Of a stretch of 45,462 nt of DNA, positions 1 to 9,198 are shown in pieces. A model generated the notes under the pieces. The model did no database searches and was not told the origin of the DNA. It saw nothing but the letters and a program-made list of their open reading frames with translations. Origin of the DNA: Bacteroidota bacterium (GTDB lineage Bacteria; Bacteroidota; Bacteroidia; Chitinophagales; Chitinophagaceae); the NCBI GenBank assembly GCA_026391125.1, contig JAPLEO010000045.1:1-45462 (forward strand). Reading direction: 5' to 3'. Made by a program: the position numbers and the translations under genes. Every line of letters begins with the position of its first letter. Positions within the stretch are counted from its first letter, which is position 1.

Positions 1-681
1 CTCATACACTGCAGTTCTTTCTTGTTGTTCGGTTGTTGAATTCCATTGCATGTTCAACTGACCTTGACTTAATAATTTATCAGCACCAGTTAAAGAAAGG
101 TTCCAATCAATCATGTATTCATTTGGACGAACAATATATTCGTGCACAATAGATTCACCGTTGGCAGATTGCATGGTGAAGCGAATAGTTTGACTACCAT
201 CAGCATTTTTTACAACAGGGTTTGCAATAAAAAACAATTCTGCTGTTTGTGCAGATTGGTTAGTGCCCGTGTTTACCGCATAACTGATCTGATCTTTACC
301 ACCAGATAAAGTAACGAGGTTGCCGTCTTGTGATTTATAATTCTTAAGAACTACATTATATACTTTACCGCCTTTGTTAGAAAAATTAACTTTCATTAAT
401 TCATTCTCAACTACAGTCATTTGTTCAACTCCTGTTGCAGCTGTGGTAAAACTACCAGCAGCAGAAACCCTATAGGCAGAATCTCTTTTTACTGAGTCAA
501 GTTTTGCAGTAACTGTATCTATTACTTTCATCCTTGCAGCCTGAACAAGCGCAGTGGAATCATCTTGTTTTTTCTTTATTTCCGCCAAGGCAGATTGTTG
601 CTTATTCGTATACCAGAAGTATAGAAAAAACAGAATGCCCAACAGCACAAAACCAATAACCGAATTCTTATCCGTCTTCAT
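1..681 (-). CDS. yidC: Membrane protein insertase YidC, N-terminal part (runs off left edge)
   Basis: YidC inserts and folds proteins in the inner membrane, alone or with the Sec translocon. The first 227 codons are present, read on the minus strand from the ATG at 679-681; the rest lies beyond base 1. The start MKTDKNSVIGFVLLGILFFL is a typical YidC N-terminus: a short basic stretch, then the first membrane helix (about residues 7-25). A Lys/Ala-rich linker follows, then the beta-rich periplasmic P1 domain, with segments such as VVENELMKVNFSNKGGKV. The conserved C-terminal five-helix insertase core is not in the window, so identity rests on the N-terminal part. In Bacteroidota yidC is often near pyrG, which lies 3.5 kb away on the same strand here. 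Confidence 0.9.
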   Translation of the reverse strand, partial: MKTDKNSVIGFVLLGILFFLYFWYTNKQQSALAEIKKKQDDSTALVQAARMKVIDTVTAKLDSVKRDSAYRVSAAGSFTTAATGVEQMTVVENELMKVNFSNKGGKVYNVVLKNYKSQDGNLVTLSGGKDQISYAVNTGTNQSAQTAELFFIANPVVKNADGSQTIRFTMQSANGESIVHEYIVRPNEYMIDWNLSLTGADKLLSQGQLNMQWNSTTEQQERTAVYE

Positions 682-700
682 ATCAAATTTTATTGAGCGG

Positions 701-708
701 CAAAGGTA
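701..708 (-). promoter_or_regulatory. Bacteroidota -7 promoter element of yidC
   Basis: The minus strand reads TACCTTTG, an exact match to the TAnnTTTG -7 consensus of the Bacteroidota housekeeping sigma factor. It lies 19 nt upstream of the yidC ATG. I see no clear -33 TTG, so the assignment rests on the -7 word and its position. Confidence 0.5.
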
Positions 709-874
709 GTATTCTCAGTTTAGATTGGGAATGTGTACCTATTAAATTTATAAGAGCGTTAAAATAGCTTTAAAAAGGGCAATTGGGAGGGGAATCTGGT
801 ATTTTACTCGTTTCTTTATCTTCTTCAACCAGGATATTCCTCAACTCAACCATCACATTTATAATTTTATTTAT

Positions 875-1900
875 ATGATGGAGCATACGAACAGTATACT
901 CCCGGGCGACAGCTATGTTCCGGGAAGGTTTACCAAATTTTTATGGTGGTTATCGACTGCCGAAGAAGAATTAATCGAAGGGGCGGTACTCGACAGGAAC
1001 CGGTATGCCATCACTGGAATGACCGTTCTTGGCACTTGGCTCTTTGCCACCCTTGCATGGTCCTACTTTTTTAGTACGGTTGTATCCGATGTTTTTGCGG
1101 CAATCGGGCTAGGAATATTTATGGGTGGCGTTGTGTTAGGAATTGACCGTGCTTTGATCAAGGGTATTAACAAGAACAACAAAAGAAAAATTGTTCCTAT
1201 CGGCTTTCGAATAATACTTGCGTTCACGATCGGACTCTTCATGGCACAGCCAGCATTACTATATTTATTCAATAAAGAGATCCATACACAAATATCAATC
1301 GATAATGAGCAACGTAAAAGAATCAAGCTTTTAAAACAAGATAGTGTATACGCTAGTATCAAGCAGCCACTTTTACAACAACGCAATCAATTGCAAGCTC
1401 AGCTAATTGCAAAGGATAAAGAAGTATCAGCAGCCCGCGAAAGTTTTATCGCTGAAACGGATGGTACGGGTGGTAGCAAGAAGATTGGATTAAAAGATAT
1501 CGCAAAGGCGAAGCAACAGGCATATTTGAAATTACAATCAGACTATGTTTCCCTTGAACAATCACTTGCCCCAAATATTCATGCGGCCGATAGTAGTCTT
1601 AAAACCATTGATGCTGGAATTTTAAAAGAACAGGCTGCATTTGATTCATTATTAAATGATGGATTCATCACAAGAATCGAAGCGTTAAACAATCTAATTA
1701 ATAACAACACTGCTGTAGCATTTCGTTATTATTTATTAGTCGCTATATTAATGTTGATAGAATTAATGCCTGTTATTGCAAAGACACTATTACCATCTGG
1801 CACTTATGATGAACATGTGAGACTTCGAGAGGAATATGAAATAAAAAGTCTCCAGAAACTTTATCAAAAAGCAACTGAAGACTTAGAAAAAATCAATTAA
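875..1900 (+). CDS. DUF4407 family membrane protein
   Basis: Function unknown. The 341-residue protein has two hydrophobic helices near residues 49-95 and one at about 110-130. A long charged, partly coiled-coil segment follows (about 140-275, many Lys/Gln/Glu). A last membrane helix is near 282-305 and a charged cytoplasmic tail ends the protein. This arrangement, together with the GxDRALIKG segment after the second helix, matches the DUF4407 family common in Bacteroidota. The start has two adjacent ATGs (875 and 878). The gene stands alone on the plus strand and converges on the S9 peptidase gene with only 2 nt between the stop codons and no terminator hairpin. Family confident; role not inferable. 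Confidence 0.8.
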   Translation: MMEHTNSILPGDSYVPGRFTKFLWWLSTAEEELIEGAVLDRNRYAITGMTVLGTWLFATLAWSYFFSTVVSDVFAAIGLGIFMGGVVLGIDRALIKGINKNNKRKIVPIGFRIILAFTIGLFMAQPALLYLFNKEIHTQISIDNEQRKRIKLLKQDSVYASIKQPLLQQRNQLQAQLIAKDKEVSAARESFIAETDGTGGSKKIGLKDIAKAKQQAYLKLQSDYVSLEQSLAPNIHAADSSLKTIDAGILKEQAAFDSLLNDGFITRIEALNNLINNNTAVAFRYYLLVAILMLIELMPVIAKTLLPSGTYDEHVRLREEYEIKSLQKLYQKATEDLEKIN

Positions 1901-1902
1901 TA

Positions 1903-4098
1903 TTATTTTGCGCCACTTGGGCAGTTTCTTTTAAGATAGTCTGTATACAATTGTGAGAGGTGATTAAATGTGCCAGACCCTTCAGAAATGCTATGCGTAC
2001 GATTGGGATAGCTCATCATTTGAAATTGTTTACCGTACTTAACGAGTTCGTTTACCAACATTTCCATATTAGAATAGTGCACATTATCATCGCCGGTACC
2101 ATGTATCAATAAAAGGTTTCCTTTTAAGTTTTTGGCATAGGTGATTGGAGAACCTTTGATAAAACCTGCTTTATCCTCTTGTGGTAATCCCATATATCGT
2201 TCTTGGTATAAATTGTCGTAGGTAAGTTGATTGGCCACTCCTGCCACTGCGATACCCGTTTGATAAATATCAGGGAATTGAAACATTAAATTTTGAGTAG
2301 CAGAACCACCACCACTCCAGCCCCAGACTGCTACTCTACTGCTATCCATATATTTCCATTTGAGAATTTCTTTTGCAGCCAACGCTTGGTCGCGAATATT
2401 CACTTGGCCTATTTTTTTATGAACCGCCTTACGCCAATCTCTTCCTTTAGGCACAGGGGTTCCACGGTTATCAATTGAAATATAGAAATAACCATCAGCC
2501 GACATATCTCCACGATACAAAAAATTGTACCCGACACCATATTCATCTTTCACGTTTTGTCCCCATGGTTCGGTATACACATAAAATACCACCGGATACT
2601 TTTTATTCGGATCGAAATTATTGGGTTTTACCATCCAAGCATCCATGGTTACATTTTCTGATGTTGTAACGGTAAAGAATTCAATATTCGATTTAGTTCT
2701 ATCAGCTGTTTGCACAGCTTTATTTACTTTGTCGCCATCTGTTGATGTATGTGAAGGCAGTTTAACCCACTCAGTAACATTTGGTGTATAATAATTCGAA
2801 AATTTGTGTTGCGCAAAACTTGCTTTAGGTGATAACTCATAATCATTTGTTCCATTTTGATTATTGGGCGTTACTCTTAAAGCACTTCCAGTTCCATCAA
2901 GTTTGGTTTGATACAAATATTTTTGAGTTGCATTTTCAGGAGAAGCCTCGAAATAAAGAAACCCATTTTTTTCATCAATTGCTGATATACGCATTACATC
3001 GTACTTACCATTGGTGATACACTTGACTTTTTTACCATCCCTACTAATTCTATAAATATGTCTCCAGCCATCTTTTTCGGTCGACCAAAGAAATTCATTT
3101 CCATTTTCGATCCAATCCCAACCCCCATAAGAATATTTTTCATCCCATAGGGCTTGAATATCCACCCAAGCAGAATCTTCTTCGTGATAGATCGATGCTA
3201 CTTTGCCAGTATTGGCTTCGCAGAGTAAAATGGCAGTTTGGTTTTGTCTTCGATTTAAATGTTGCACAATTAATTCTTCGCTATTCGCGGCCCATTCCAT
3301 TCTAGGTAAGTATGTTTCTAGCACTGTATCATTTGGAATATTCATCCATTTAGTTTTGGCATTGCTTAATGCAACCACACCAATTTTAAAGGGGGATGGT
3401 TTTTGTCCGGCTACAGGATATTCCACAGGCACTGCAAAGGGATAGATCGAATCAGTATTATTGATCATTAAATGTTCTCTAGTAATTTTTGCATCCATTT
3501 GCCAGTATGCGATCTGTTTACTATCTGGGCTCCATCTAAATCCATCTCTACAGAAAAATTCTTCCTCATATGCCCAATCAAAAGTTCCATTGATTTTTTT
3601 ACGGCTTCCACCAACAGTAAGAGCTTGAATTTTATTGGTAGCTAGGTCTTCCACATAAATATTGTATTCACTTACATAAGCTACTTTCTTATCATCTGGA
3701 GAAAATTTTGCAAACATCAAGGAAGACACTGGCTTGTCTTTTCCGAGTTGCTTTAAACTGTTATCATTCAGATTTAATACCCAATAATCTCCACGGGTAT
3801 CATAACGCCATACTTTTTTAGAGTTAGTATAAATCAATAGTTTGCTTTCATCATTTGAAAAGAAAAAATTGCGAATAGATAATGGCTTTTCTGCATCTGT
3901 GGGAGTGAGTTGCTTTTTTGTAATCACCACTAATTTTGTGCTTGCAGATAAATCGTTATAAGAAATTTCACCATTGGCAATAGTATAATATCCGCCTCCA
4001 TTTTTACTCCAGTGAATCCCTGAAGGAGGTTGCGCTTGCAACAAATTAAACTGGACAAAGAATAAGAAGAATAAGGTGATAAATTTTCTGATACGCAT
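1903..4098 (-). CDS. Secreted S9 family prolyl oligopeptidase (dipeptidyl peptidase IV type)
   Basis: Predicted periplasmic serine peptidase that cleaves dipeptides, usually Xaa-Pro, from peptide N-termini and so supports peptide scavenging. Residues 1-22 form a signal peptide ending LLQAQ. A DPP-IV beta-propeller spans about 50-440, and includes the segment DWAYEEEFFCRDGFRWSPD, whose Glu pair usually binds the substrate N-terminus. The alpha/beta-hydrolase domain fills about 480-731. The triad is visible: Ser595 in GWSGGGS, Asp670/671 in HGTGDDNVH and His702 in RTHSISEG. The nucleophile elbow has Gly where mammalian DPP-IV has Tyr (GWSYGG); the elbow remains GxSxGG. Length (731 aa) is normal. 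It is followed head-on by the DUF4407 gene. Confidence 0.9.
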   Translation of the reverse strand: MRIRKFITLFFLFFVQFNLLQAQPPSGIHWSKNGGGYYTIANGEISYNDLSASTKLVVITKKQLTPTDAEKPLSIRNFFFSNDESKLLIYTNSKKVWRYDTRGDYWVLNLNDNSLKQLGKDKPVSSLMFAKFSPDDKKVAYVSEYNIYVEDLATNKIQALTVGGSRKKINGTFDWAYEEEFFCRDGFRWSPDSKQIAYWQMDAKITREHLMINNTDSIYPFAVPVEYPVAGQKPSPFKIGVVALSNAKTKWMNIPNDTVLETYLPRMEWAANSEELIVQHLNRRQNQTAILLCEANTGKVASIYHEEDSAWVDIQALWDEKYSYGGWDWIENGNEFLWSTEKDGWRHIYRISRDGKKVKCITNGKYDVMRISAIDEKNGFLYFEASPENATQKYLYQTKLDGTGSALRVTPNNQNGTNDYELSPKASFAQHKFSNYYTPNVTEWVKLPSHTSTDGDKVNKAVQTADRTKSNIEFFTVTTSENVTMDAWMVKPNNFDPNKKYPVVFYVYTEPWGQNVKDEYGVGYNFLYRGDMSADGYFYISIDNRGTPVPKGRDWRKAVHKKIGQVNIRDQALAAKEILKWKYMDSSRVAVWGWSGGGSATQNLMFQFPDIYQTGIAVAGVANQLTYDNLYQERYMGLPQEDKAGFIKGSPITYAKNLKGNLLLIHGTGDDNVHYSNMEMLVNELVKYGKQFQMMSYPNRTHSISEGSGTFNHLSQLYTDYLKRNCPSGAK

Positions 4099-4164
4099 AT
4101 AATTAAATTAGGAAACTGAAATTACTAAACAAAGCCTATAATGCGAAGTCTTATGCAATAAAAA

Positions 4165-4194
4165 AGTCCCGTCTCAACTGCTCGAGACGGGACT
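4165..4194 (-). terminator. Rho-independent terminator of pyrG
   Basis: Perfect 11-bp stem (4165-4175 with 4184-4194; core GTCCCGTCTC) and an 8-nt loop. On the minus strand it is followed by a run of six T. It lies 18 nt after the pyrG stop. Confidence 0.9.
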
Positions 4195-4212
4195 TTCAAT
4201 ATCTAAACAAAG

Positions 4213-5853
4213 CTAAATTTGAACCGTTTTTTTCCCATTACTATGGAGTTGCTCATTGTATTTTTTAGCAGCACCAATAAAGGATACAAATAGAGGTGCA
4301 GGAATTTCAACAGAGCTTTTCAATTCAGGGTGATATTGGACACCAATGAAGAAAGGATGTGATGGGATCTCTACTATTTCAACCAACCCAGTTTCTGGGT
4401 TTACACCGCTAGCGATCATTCCGTTTTGTTGGAATTGATCTAAATATTCACTATTAAATTCATAGCGATGGCGATGACGCTCGGTAATGCTGGTTTTACC
4501 ATAAATTTTTTCAGCAAGGCTGCCAGGAACTATCTCGCAAGGATATGAACCCAAACGCATGGTTCCACCCATCATTTTAATTTTCTTTTGCTCTTCCATC
4601 ATGTTTATAACAGGGAATGCTGTTGCTACATCCATTTCTGTAGAGTGTGCGCCATTCATACCAAGTATGTTTCTTGCAAACTCAATCACTGCCATTTGCA
4701 TTCCTAAACAAATACCAAAGAAAGGCAGTCCTTTTTCACGTGCGTATTGAACTGCTATAATTTTTCCATCGATTCCTCTAAGACCAAAACCAGGGGCTAC
4801 TAATAATCCATCCAACCCTGATAATTTTTCAGATACATTTTCTTTGGTAATGAATTCACTGTGCACATTAACCACTTCTACTTTCACTTCGTTCATCGCA
4901 CCTGCGTGTACAAAGCTTTCTAAGATTGATTTATAGGCATCCTGTAATTCAATATACTTTCCAATCAAGCCAACTGTTACTTTGCTCTTAGGATATTTTA
5001 ATTTATCTAAGAAGCCTTTCCATTTTTCAAGATTCGGCTCTGGTAATCCGGTAATATTCATTTTGCGCAAACAGATCACATCCAATTTTTCGCGCAGCAT
5101 TAATAATGGCACTTCATAAATGGTAGCTGCATCCATTGCTTCAATAACAGCTTCTGTTTTTACATTACAGAATAAGGCGATTTTACGTTTGATATCGTTA
5201 TTCAGCGGCTCTTCTGTTCTACATACTAATATATCTGGATGCACACCAGTTTCGCTTAACATTTTTACGCTATGCTGAGTAGGCTTGGTTTTCAGTTCTT
5301 TCGCAGCCTTCAAATAAGGAATCAATGTAAGGTGCACTACAACAAGGTCTTCATCTGGTAACTCCCACTGTAATTGACGAACGGCTTCAATAAATGGCAA
5401 GCTTTCAATATCACCAACTGTTCCACCCAATTCAGTAATGATAATATCATATTTATCGTCCTGACCAAGTAATAACATTCTTCGCTTGATTTCATCCGTG
5501 ATATGTGGTACTACCTGAACGGTTTTCCCAAGAAAATCACCAGCTCTTTCTTTATTAATCACTGTTTGGTAAATTCTACCTGTAGTAACGTTATTTGCTT
5601 GAGAAGTATAGGTACTTAAAAAACGCTCATAGTGACCCAGATCCAAATCTGTTTCAGCACCATCTTCCGTTACATAACATTCTCCATGTTCATATGGATT
5701 TAAAGTTCCTGGATCCACATTAATATATGGATCGAACTTCTGAATGGTTACTTTAAGGCCACGTGCCTGTAACAATTTTGCAACCGAAGCTGCAATAATT
5801 CCTTTACCTAAACTACTGGTAACACCACCAGTAACAAAAATGTACTTAGCCAT
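4213..5853 (-). CDS. pyrG: CTP synthase (glutamine-hydrolysing)
   Basis: Converts UTP, ATP and glutamine to CTP, the last step of pyrimidine nucleotide synthesis, in the cytoplasm. The N-terminal amidoligase domain begins with the P-loop-like [15 protein letters not shown] and has the metal/UTP region [25 protein letters not shown] at about 38-58. The C-terminal class I glutamine amidotransferase domain (about 290-535) has the nucleophile Cys382 in GICLGMQ and the His-Pro-Glu end motif in YHPEL. Length (546 aa) is standard. The gene stands alone, ends at a strong terminator, and diverges from the dienelactone hydrolase gene. Confidence 0.98.
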   Translation of the reverse strand: MAKYIFVTGGVTSSLGKGIIAASVAKLLQARGLKVTIQKFDPYINVDPGTLNPYEHGECYVTEDGAETDLDLGHYERFLSTYTSQANNVTTGRIYQTVINKERAGDFLGKTVQVVPHITDEIKRRMLLLGQDDKYDIIITELGGTVGDIESLPFIEAVRQLQWELPDEDLVVVHLTLIPYLKAAKELKTKPTQHSVKMLSETGVHPDILVCRTEEPLNNDIKRKIALFCNVKTEAVIEAMDAATIYEVPLLMLREKLDVICLRKMNITGLPEPNLEKWKGFLDKLKYPKSKVTVGLIGKYIELQDAYKSILESFVHAGAMNEVKVEVVNVHSEFITKENVSEKLSGLDGLLVAPGFGLRGIDGKIIAVQYAREKGLPFFGICLGMQMAVIEFARNILGMNGAHSTEMDVATAFPVINMMEEQKKIKMMGGTMRLGSYPCEIVPGSLAEKIYGKTSITERHRHRYEFNSEYLDQFQQNGMIASGVNPETGLVEIVEIPSHPFFIGVQYHPELKSSVEIPAPLFVSFIGAAKKYNEQLHSNGKKTVQI

Positions 5854-6090
5854 AATAGCGTTTATTGATCAATATTGAATATCACAAAAATCGGCTCCAA
5901 AAAAGCGTTGCTTTGATTCAGCTTTAGGAACAATTGATTTGACCAAGGGAAATAAATGAAAAAATTCTCAGAGGTCGTACAAACCTACTTCAAAAAAGCT
6001 GAGGAAAAAAATAGAAGCCGAAAATCAAACAAAGGCTGTGAAGAAGTGTTAATTTGAAGTGCAAATCTTTCCCACTAAAAATTATAATAA

Positions 6091-6969
6091 ATGAAAAAAC
6101 TATTGATTTTAACTTTGGCAGCCTTTTCCACTGCCTTTCTTTTCAGCTACAGCTATAAGGCACCAGCTCCTCAATTACTCAGTCCGGATTGCTATATCAG
6201 CTGCTATAATGCAGATGTACGCGACCAATTTAGACAGGAGGCCAATACCATGGCATTTGCCAATTTACACCCTACTCCCCTTCCTTTTCACCTTGAGGGT
6301 GCGCTTGGGAAAACGATAACTTATAAGGCGGCCGATGGCAGCGAAGCAATGGGTTACGAGATCAGAGCCAAGAAAAAGACCGACAAATGGGTATTTGTAA
6401 TACAAGAGTGGTGGGGGTTGAACGATTATATTAAAAGAGAATCGGATAACCTGTACACAGAACTAGGTAACGTAAACGTACTTGCCATAGACCTATATGA
6501 CGGTAAAGTAGCGGCTACCCCAGATAGTGCTATGAAATTGGTTCAGGCAGCAAAAACGGAACGTTTAGAAAATATTGTAAAAGGAGCTTTAGCATATTCA
6601 GGTACGAAATCTAAAATTTATACTATTGGATGGTGCTTCGGCGGAATGTGGAGTTTACAAACTACCCTACTGGCAGGTAAACAAGCCGCAGGTTGTGTGA
6701 TGTATTATGGCAGACCCGAAACCAATCTCGACAAATTAAAAGGTTTGAATTGTGATGTGATTGGTTTCTTTGGAAATAAAGACAAGAGTCCATCTCCAGA
6801 AATGGTTACAAAGTTTGAACAGGACATGTTGAGTTCAGGCAAAAAATTAACTGCTTATAAATATGAAGCAGGGCACGGATTTGCAAATCCAAGCAATCCA
6901 AGTTTTAATAAAGAAGCCACAGCTGATGCGCATGAAAAAGCTATCGCTTTTTTGAAAGCACATATGTAA
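6091..6969 (+). CDS. Secreted dienelactone hydrolase family protein
   Basis: An alpha/beta hydrolase of the dienelactone hydrolase family, exported by an N-terminal signal sequence (about residues 1-20). The natural substrate cannot be told from sequence; the family cleaves lactones and esters. The family's unusual Cys-Asp-His triad is complete: Cys182 in GWCFGG, Asp231 in GNKDKSP and His262 in AGHGFANP. The family's conserved Glu is also present at Glu106 in IQEWWG. The mature domain begins around residue 70; the preceding 45 residues are a linker of unknown role. It is a single gene, diverging from pyrG and ending in a large hairpin. A cytoplasmic role is unlikely because of the signal peptide. 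Confidence 0.85.
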   Translation: MKKLLILTLAAFSTAFLFSYSYKAPAPQLLSPDCYISCYNADVRDQFRQEANTMAFANLHPTPLPFHLEGALGKTITYKAADGSEAMGYEIRAKKKTDKWVFVIQEWWGLNDYIKRESDNLYTELGNVNVLAIDLYDGKVAATPDSAMKLVQAAKTERLENIVKGALAYSGTKSKIYTIGWCFGGMWSLQTTLLAGKQAAGCVMYYGRPETNLDKLKGLNCDVIGFFGNKDKSPSPEMVTKFEQDMLSSGKKLTAYKYEAGHGFANPSNPSFNKEATADAHEKAIAFLKAHM

Positions 6970-6978
6970 TATAAAGTC

Positions 6979-7074
6979 AAAAGTAAAAATTCAAAAGTAA
7001 AAAGCCCGTTCCGATAATTTGGAATGGGCTTTTTACTTTTGAATTTTAAATTTTAAATTTTTACTTTTGAATTT
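6979..7074. repeat. Nested direct and inverted repeats around the terminator
   Basis: The word CAAAAGTAAAAA occurs twice in direct orientation before the loop, and its complement TTTTTACTTTTGA twice after it. The inverted repeat therefore continues outside the 27-bp terminator stem, right up to the stop of the outer membrane protein gene. Confidence 0.7.
6986..7047. terminator. Bidirectional terminator with a 27-bp stem
   Basis: The arms 6986-7012 and 7021-7047 pair over 27 bp with a single G-T wobble and an 8-nt loop. The GC-rich core is AAGCCCGTTCC. A-rich and T-rich flanks give a T run on both strands, so it can end both the plus-strand hydrolase transcript and the minus-strand operon ending at 7075. 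Confidence 0.85.
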
Positions 7075-8307
7075 CTAAAATACTTCACCCAAATTCACAA
7101 AGAATCCCCTCGATCCATCTTTTCCAAATCCGTAATCGATACAAAGATTTGCACCAGAATGTTTGTTGAGCTTCAAACGAAGTCCGCCCCCATAACCTGG
7201 TGAAAGCACCTGAAACTGTTGAGATATTTCTGGTGTGAAGTATTGTAAATTTCCAAAAACAACACCTCCCAAAAATCCATTCCTGCTGATATTAAAACGA
7301 TATTCACTTTCAAAATAAAACATATTGTTTCCACGAAAACGTCCTTGAATATAACCCCTTCCAGTATTATATTGGTCGTCCCATCCTGTACTAGGCATCA
7401 ACAGATAAGGTGGTGTGCCACCAATTGTTAGCCAATTAAAGCTCCATAATGCAAGGGTGTTTTTTGAATGACTCGGAAATGGTAAATACTTTCGAACATC
7501 TATCAGAAGAGATTGCCAATCATTATCACTTCCTAAAAAAGTTCGGCTATCGCGGTAAACAGTATTCACAAACCAACCATTTTTAGCATTGATTTGATTT
7601 AGTCGATTGTCGTAAAGCGCTTTAAGTACAACACTTGATGCTATTTCTGTTGACTTTAATTGACGATTAATGATATTATTCAATCTCCTTGTTACAGAAT
7701 CTAATACAGTGATACCCCAGAATTTATCCAAATAAAAACCTGCTCCAACATAAAAGTTTTTTGCAACAGATTTTAAAATTGTTTCGTGCAACTTAACTGC
7801 ATAAAAGGCGATTTGGTGCCCTTTATTTGGATCGGTTCTACCACCAACCCCATAAATATTAGAGGGATAATCAATATATCTGTTATCAGAAATGATATTG
7901 TATTTATTATTTTTTGTCCAGATATTAATTGTTAATGGAACCAGTGTTTGATTATATTCAGTATAAGTAACACTTGTTGAGATACTAGATAATTTTTGAT
8001 CAGACGCTGTATCATTAGAATAGGCAAGGTTGGCACTCAGGATTCCGGCAAACCCTGTTTGAAGTGAATATCCTGCTGCAGGAATAAAACTAAATTGCTT
8101 TTTAGTTCTATCATCTGAAGTGTCATTCGGATCTAAAATTTTATGCTTTTCTTTTTTCCCGGAGCCCCTTAGAAGATCACTAATATCTTTTTCTAAAACC
8201 ATTTTTGATGTGCTAGATGGAGGATGTTGTAACGAGTCTGACTGAGCAAACAAATCCCCTTTCATTAGAAAACCAAGCAATAAAAAAAATGTAAATTTCA
8301 AATTCAT
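7075..8307 (-). CDS. Outer membrane beta-barrel protein, BamA/TamA (surface antigen D15) type, without POTRA domains
   Basis: Predicted outer membrane barrel. I choose the ATG at 8305-8307 because it starts a clean signal peptide (MNLKFTFFLLLGFLMKG, ending at LFAQ). The in-frame GTG at 8334 would add nine residues before it. After a short charged linker (about 30-85), alternating polar and aromatic strands run to the C-terminus, including YIQGRFRGNNMFYFESEYRF, typical of the last strands of Omp85-like barrels. The protein ends in Phe (NLGEVF), the usual signal for barrel assembly. At about 410 aa there is no room for POTRA repeats, so it is not BamA itself. It is the last gene of the purL-hldD-proC operon. 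Cargo or role unknown. Confidence 0.75.
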   Translation of the reverse strand: MNLKFTFFLLLGFLMKGDLFAQSDSLQHPPSSTSKMVLEKDISDLLRGSGKKEKHKILDPNDTSDDRTKKQFSFIPAAGYSLQTGFAGILSANLAYSNDTASDQKLSSISTSVTYTEYNQTLVPLTINIWTKNNKYNIISDNRYIDYPSNIYGVGGRTDPNKGHQIAFYAVKLHETILKSVAKNFYVGAGFYLDKFWGITVLDSVTRRLNNIINRQLKSTEIASSVVLKALYDNRLNQINAKNGWFVNTVYRDSRTFLGSDNDWQSLLIDVRKYLPFPSHSKNTLALWSFNWLTIGGTPPYLLMPSTGWDDQYNTGRGYIQGRFRGNNMFYFESEYRFNISRNGFLGGVVFGNLQYFTPEISQQFQVLSPGYGGGLRLKLNKHSGANLCIDYGFGKDGSRGFFVNLGEVF

Positions 8308-8345
8308 CAATTTATTTTTAGAAATTAACAGCACAATTCTACGAC

Positions 8346-9146
8346 TTACATATCACTTAAAATCTTTTTATAACTAGTAACAATTCCTTTAATCAGAGAT
8401 GAACTGAATCCCTGGTGTTCCATTTCATTCAATCCAGCAATAGTGCATCCCTTAGGCGTAGTTACTTTATCGATCTCTTGTTCTGGGTGGGTATTTTTTT
8501 GCAACAACAATTCAGCTGCGCCTTTCACAGTTTGTGCTGCAATCAGAGAAGCAACTTTTGCACTAAATCCTATTTCAATTCCTCCTTGAATATTCGCCCG
8601 AATATATCTCATAGCATAGGCGGTTCCACAAGCACCTAAAACAGTTGCCGCATCCATTAATTTCTCTTCGATCAAAACTGTTTTACCTAATTGATCAAAT
8701 GCCTCAGAAACAAATGATGTTTGTTCTTGTGAAGCATTGATACTACAAATGCAGGTCATACTTTCCTGGATGGCAATAGCTGTATTCGGCATTGCTCTAA
8801 ATATAGGGAATTCTTTCCCTACTATTTCTTGGATGTCTTTTATCCAAACTCCAGCAACAACACTAATAAGACAATGCTTATTTTCAACCAATTCTGGCTG
8901 TAATTGTGTTAGTACTTCTTTAAACTGAAATGGTTTAATAGCTAAAATTATCCAGTCAGCATTTTTAACTGCTTCTAAATTATTGTTACTGATAGTTACC
9001 CCCCTTTCGGCAAGAGGTTTAAGCGTTTCAATATTTCTTTTAGTAACTATAAGATTTTCAGGCAACACAAAACCACTATTAATAAGTCCTTCCGCTATTG
9101 CAGAACCCAAATTTCCTCCTCCGATAATTGCAATTTTCTTGCTCAT
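8346..9146 (-). CDS. proC: Pyrroline-5-carboxylate reductase
   Basis: Catalyses the last step of proline synthesis, reducing 1-pyrroline-5-carboxylate with NAD(P)H. The N-terminal Rossmann fold has the nucleotide motif IGGGNLGSAIAEGL (about residues 7-20). The family segments FRAMPNTAIAI (about 115-125) and the C-terminal TPKGCTIAGLNEME substrate-binding stretch (about 229-242) are intact. Length (266 aa) is normal. It sits between hldD (52 nt upstream) and the barrel protein gene on the same strand, so it is probably co-transcribed. The neighbours do not share a pathway. Confidence 0.96.
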   Translation of the reverse strand: MSKKIAIIGGGNLGSAIAEGLINSGFVLPENLIVTKRNIETLKPLAERGVTISNNNLEAVKNADWIILAIKPFQFKEVLTQLQPELVENKHCLISVVAGVWIKDIQEIVGKEFPIFRAMPNTAIAIQESMTCICSINASQEQTSFVSEAFDQLGKTVLIEEKLMDAATVLGACGTAYAMRYIRANIQGGIEIGFSAKVASLIAAQTVKGAAELLLQKNTHPEQEIDKVTTPKGCTIAGLNEMEHQGFSSSLIKGIVTSYKKILSDM

Positions 9147-9198
9147 GACTTTTTAAATTAATAAACAAATGCCGCAACTTACTTACTGGCCATTTTGC

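Noticed and set aside
2299..2322. Altered nucleophile motif GWSGGG in the S9 peptidase as a sign of inactivation
   Set aside because: Ser, Asp and His of the triad are all present and the elbow still fits GxSxGG; the Tyr-to-Gly change is outside the triad.
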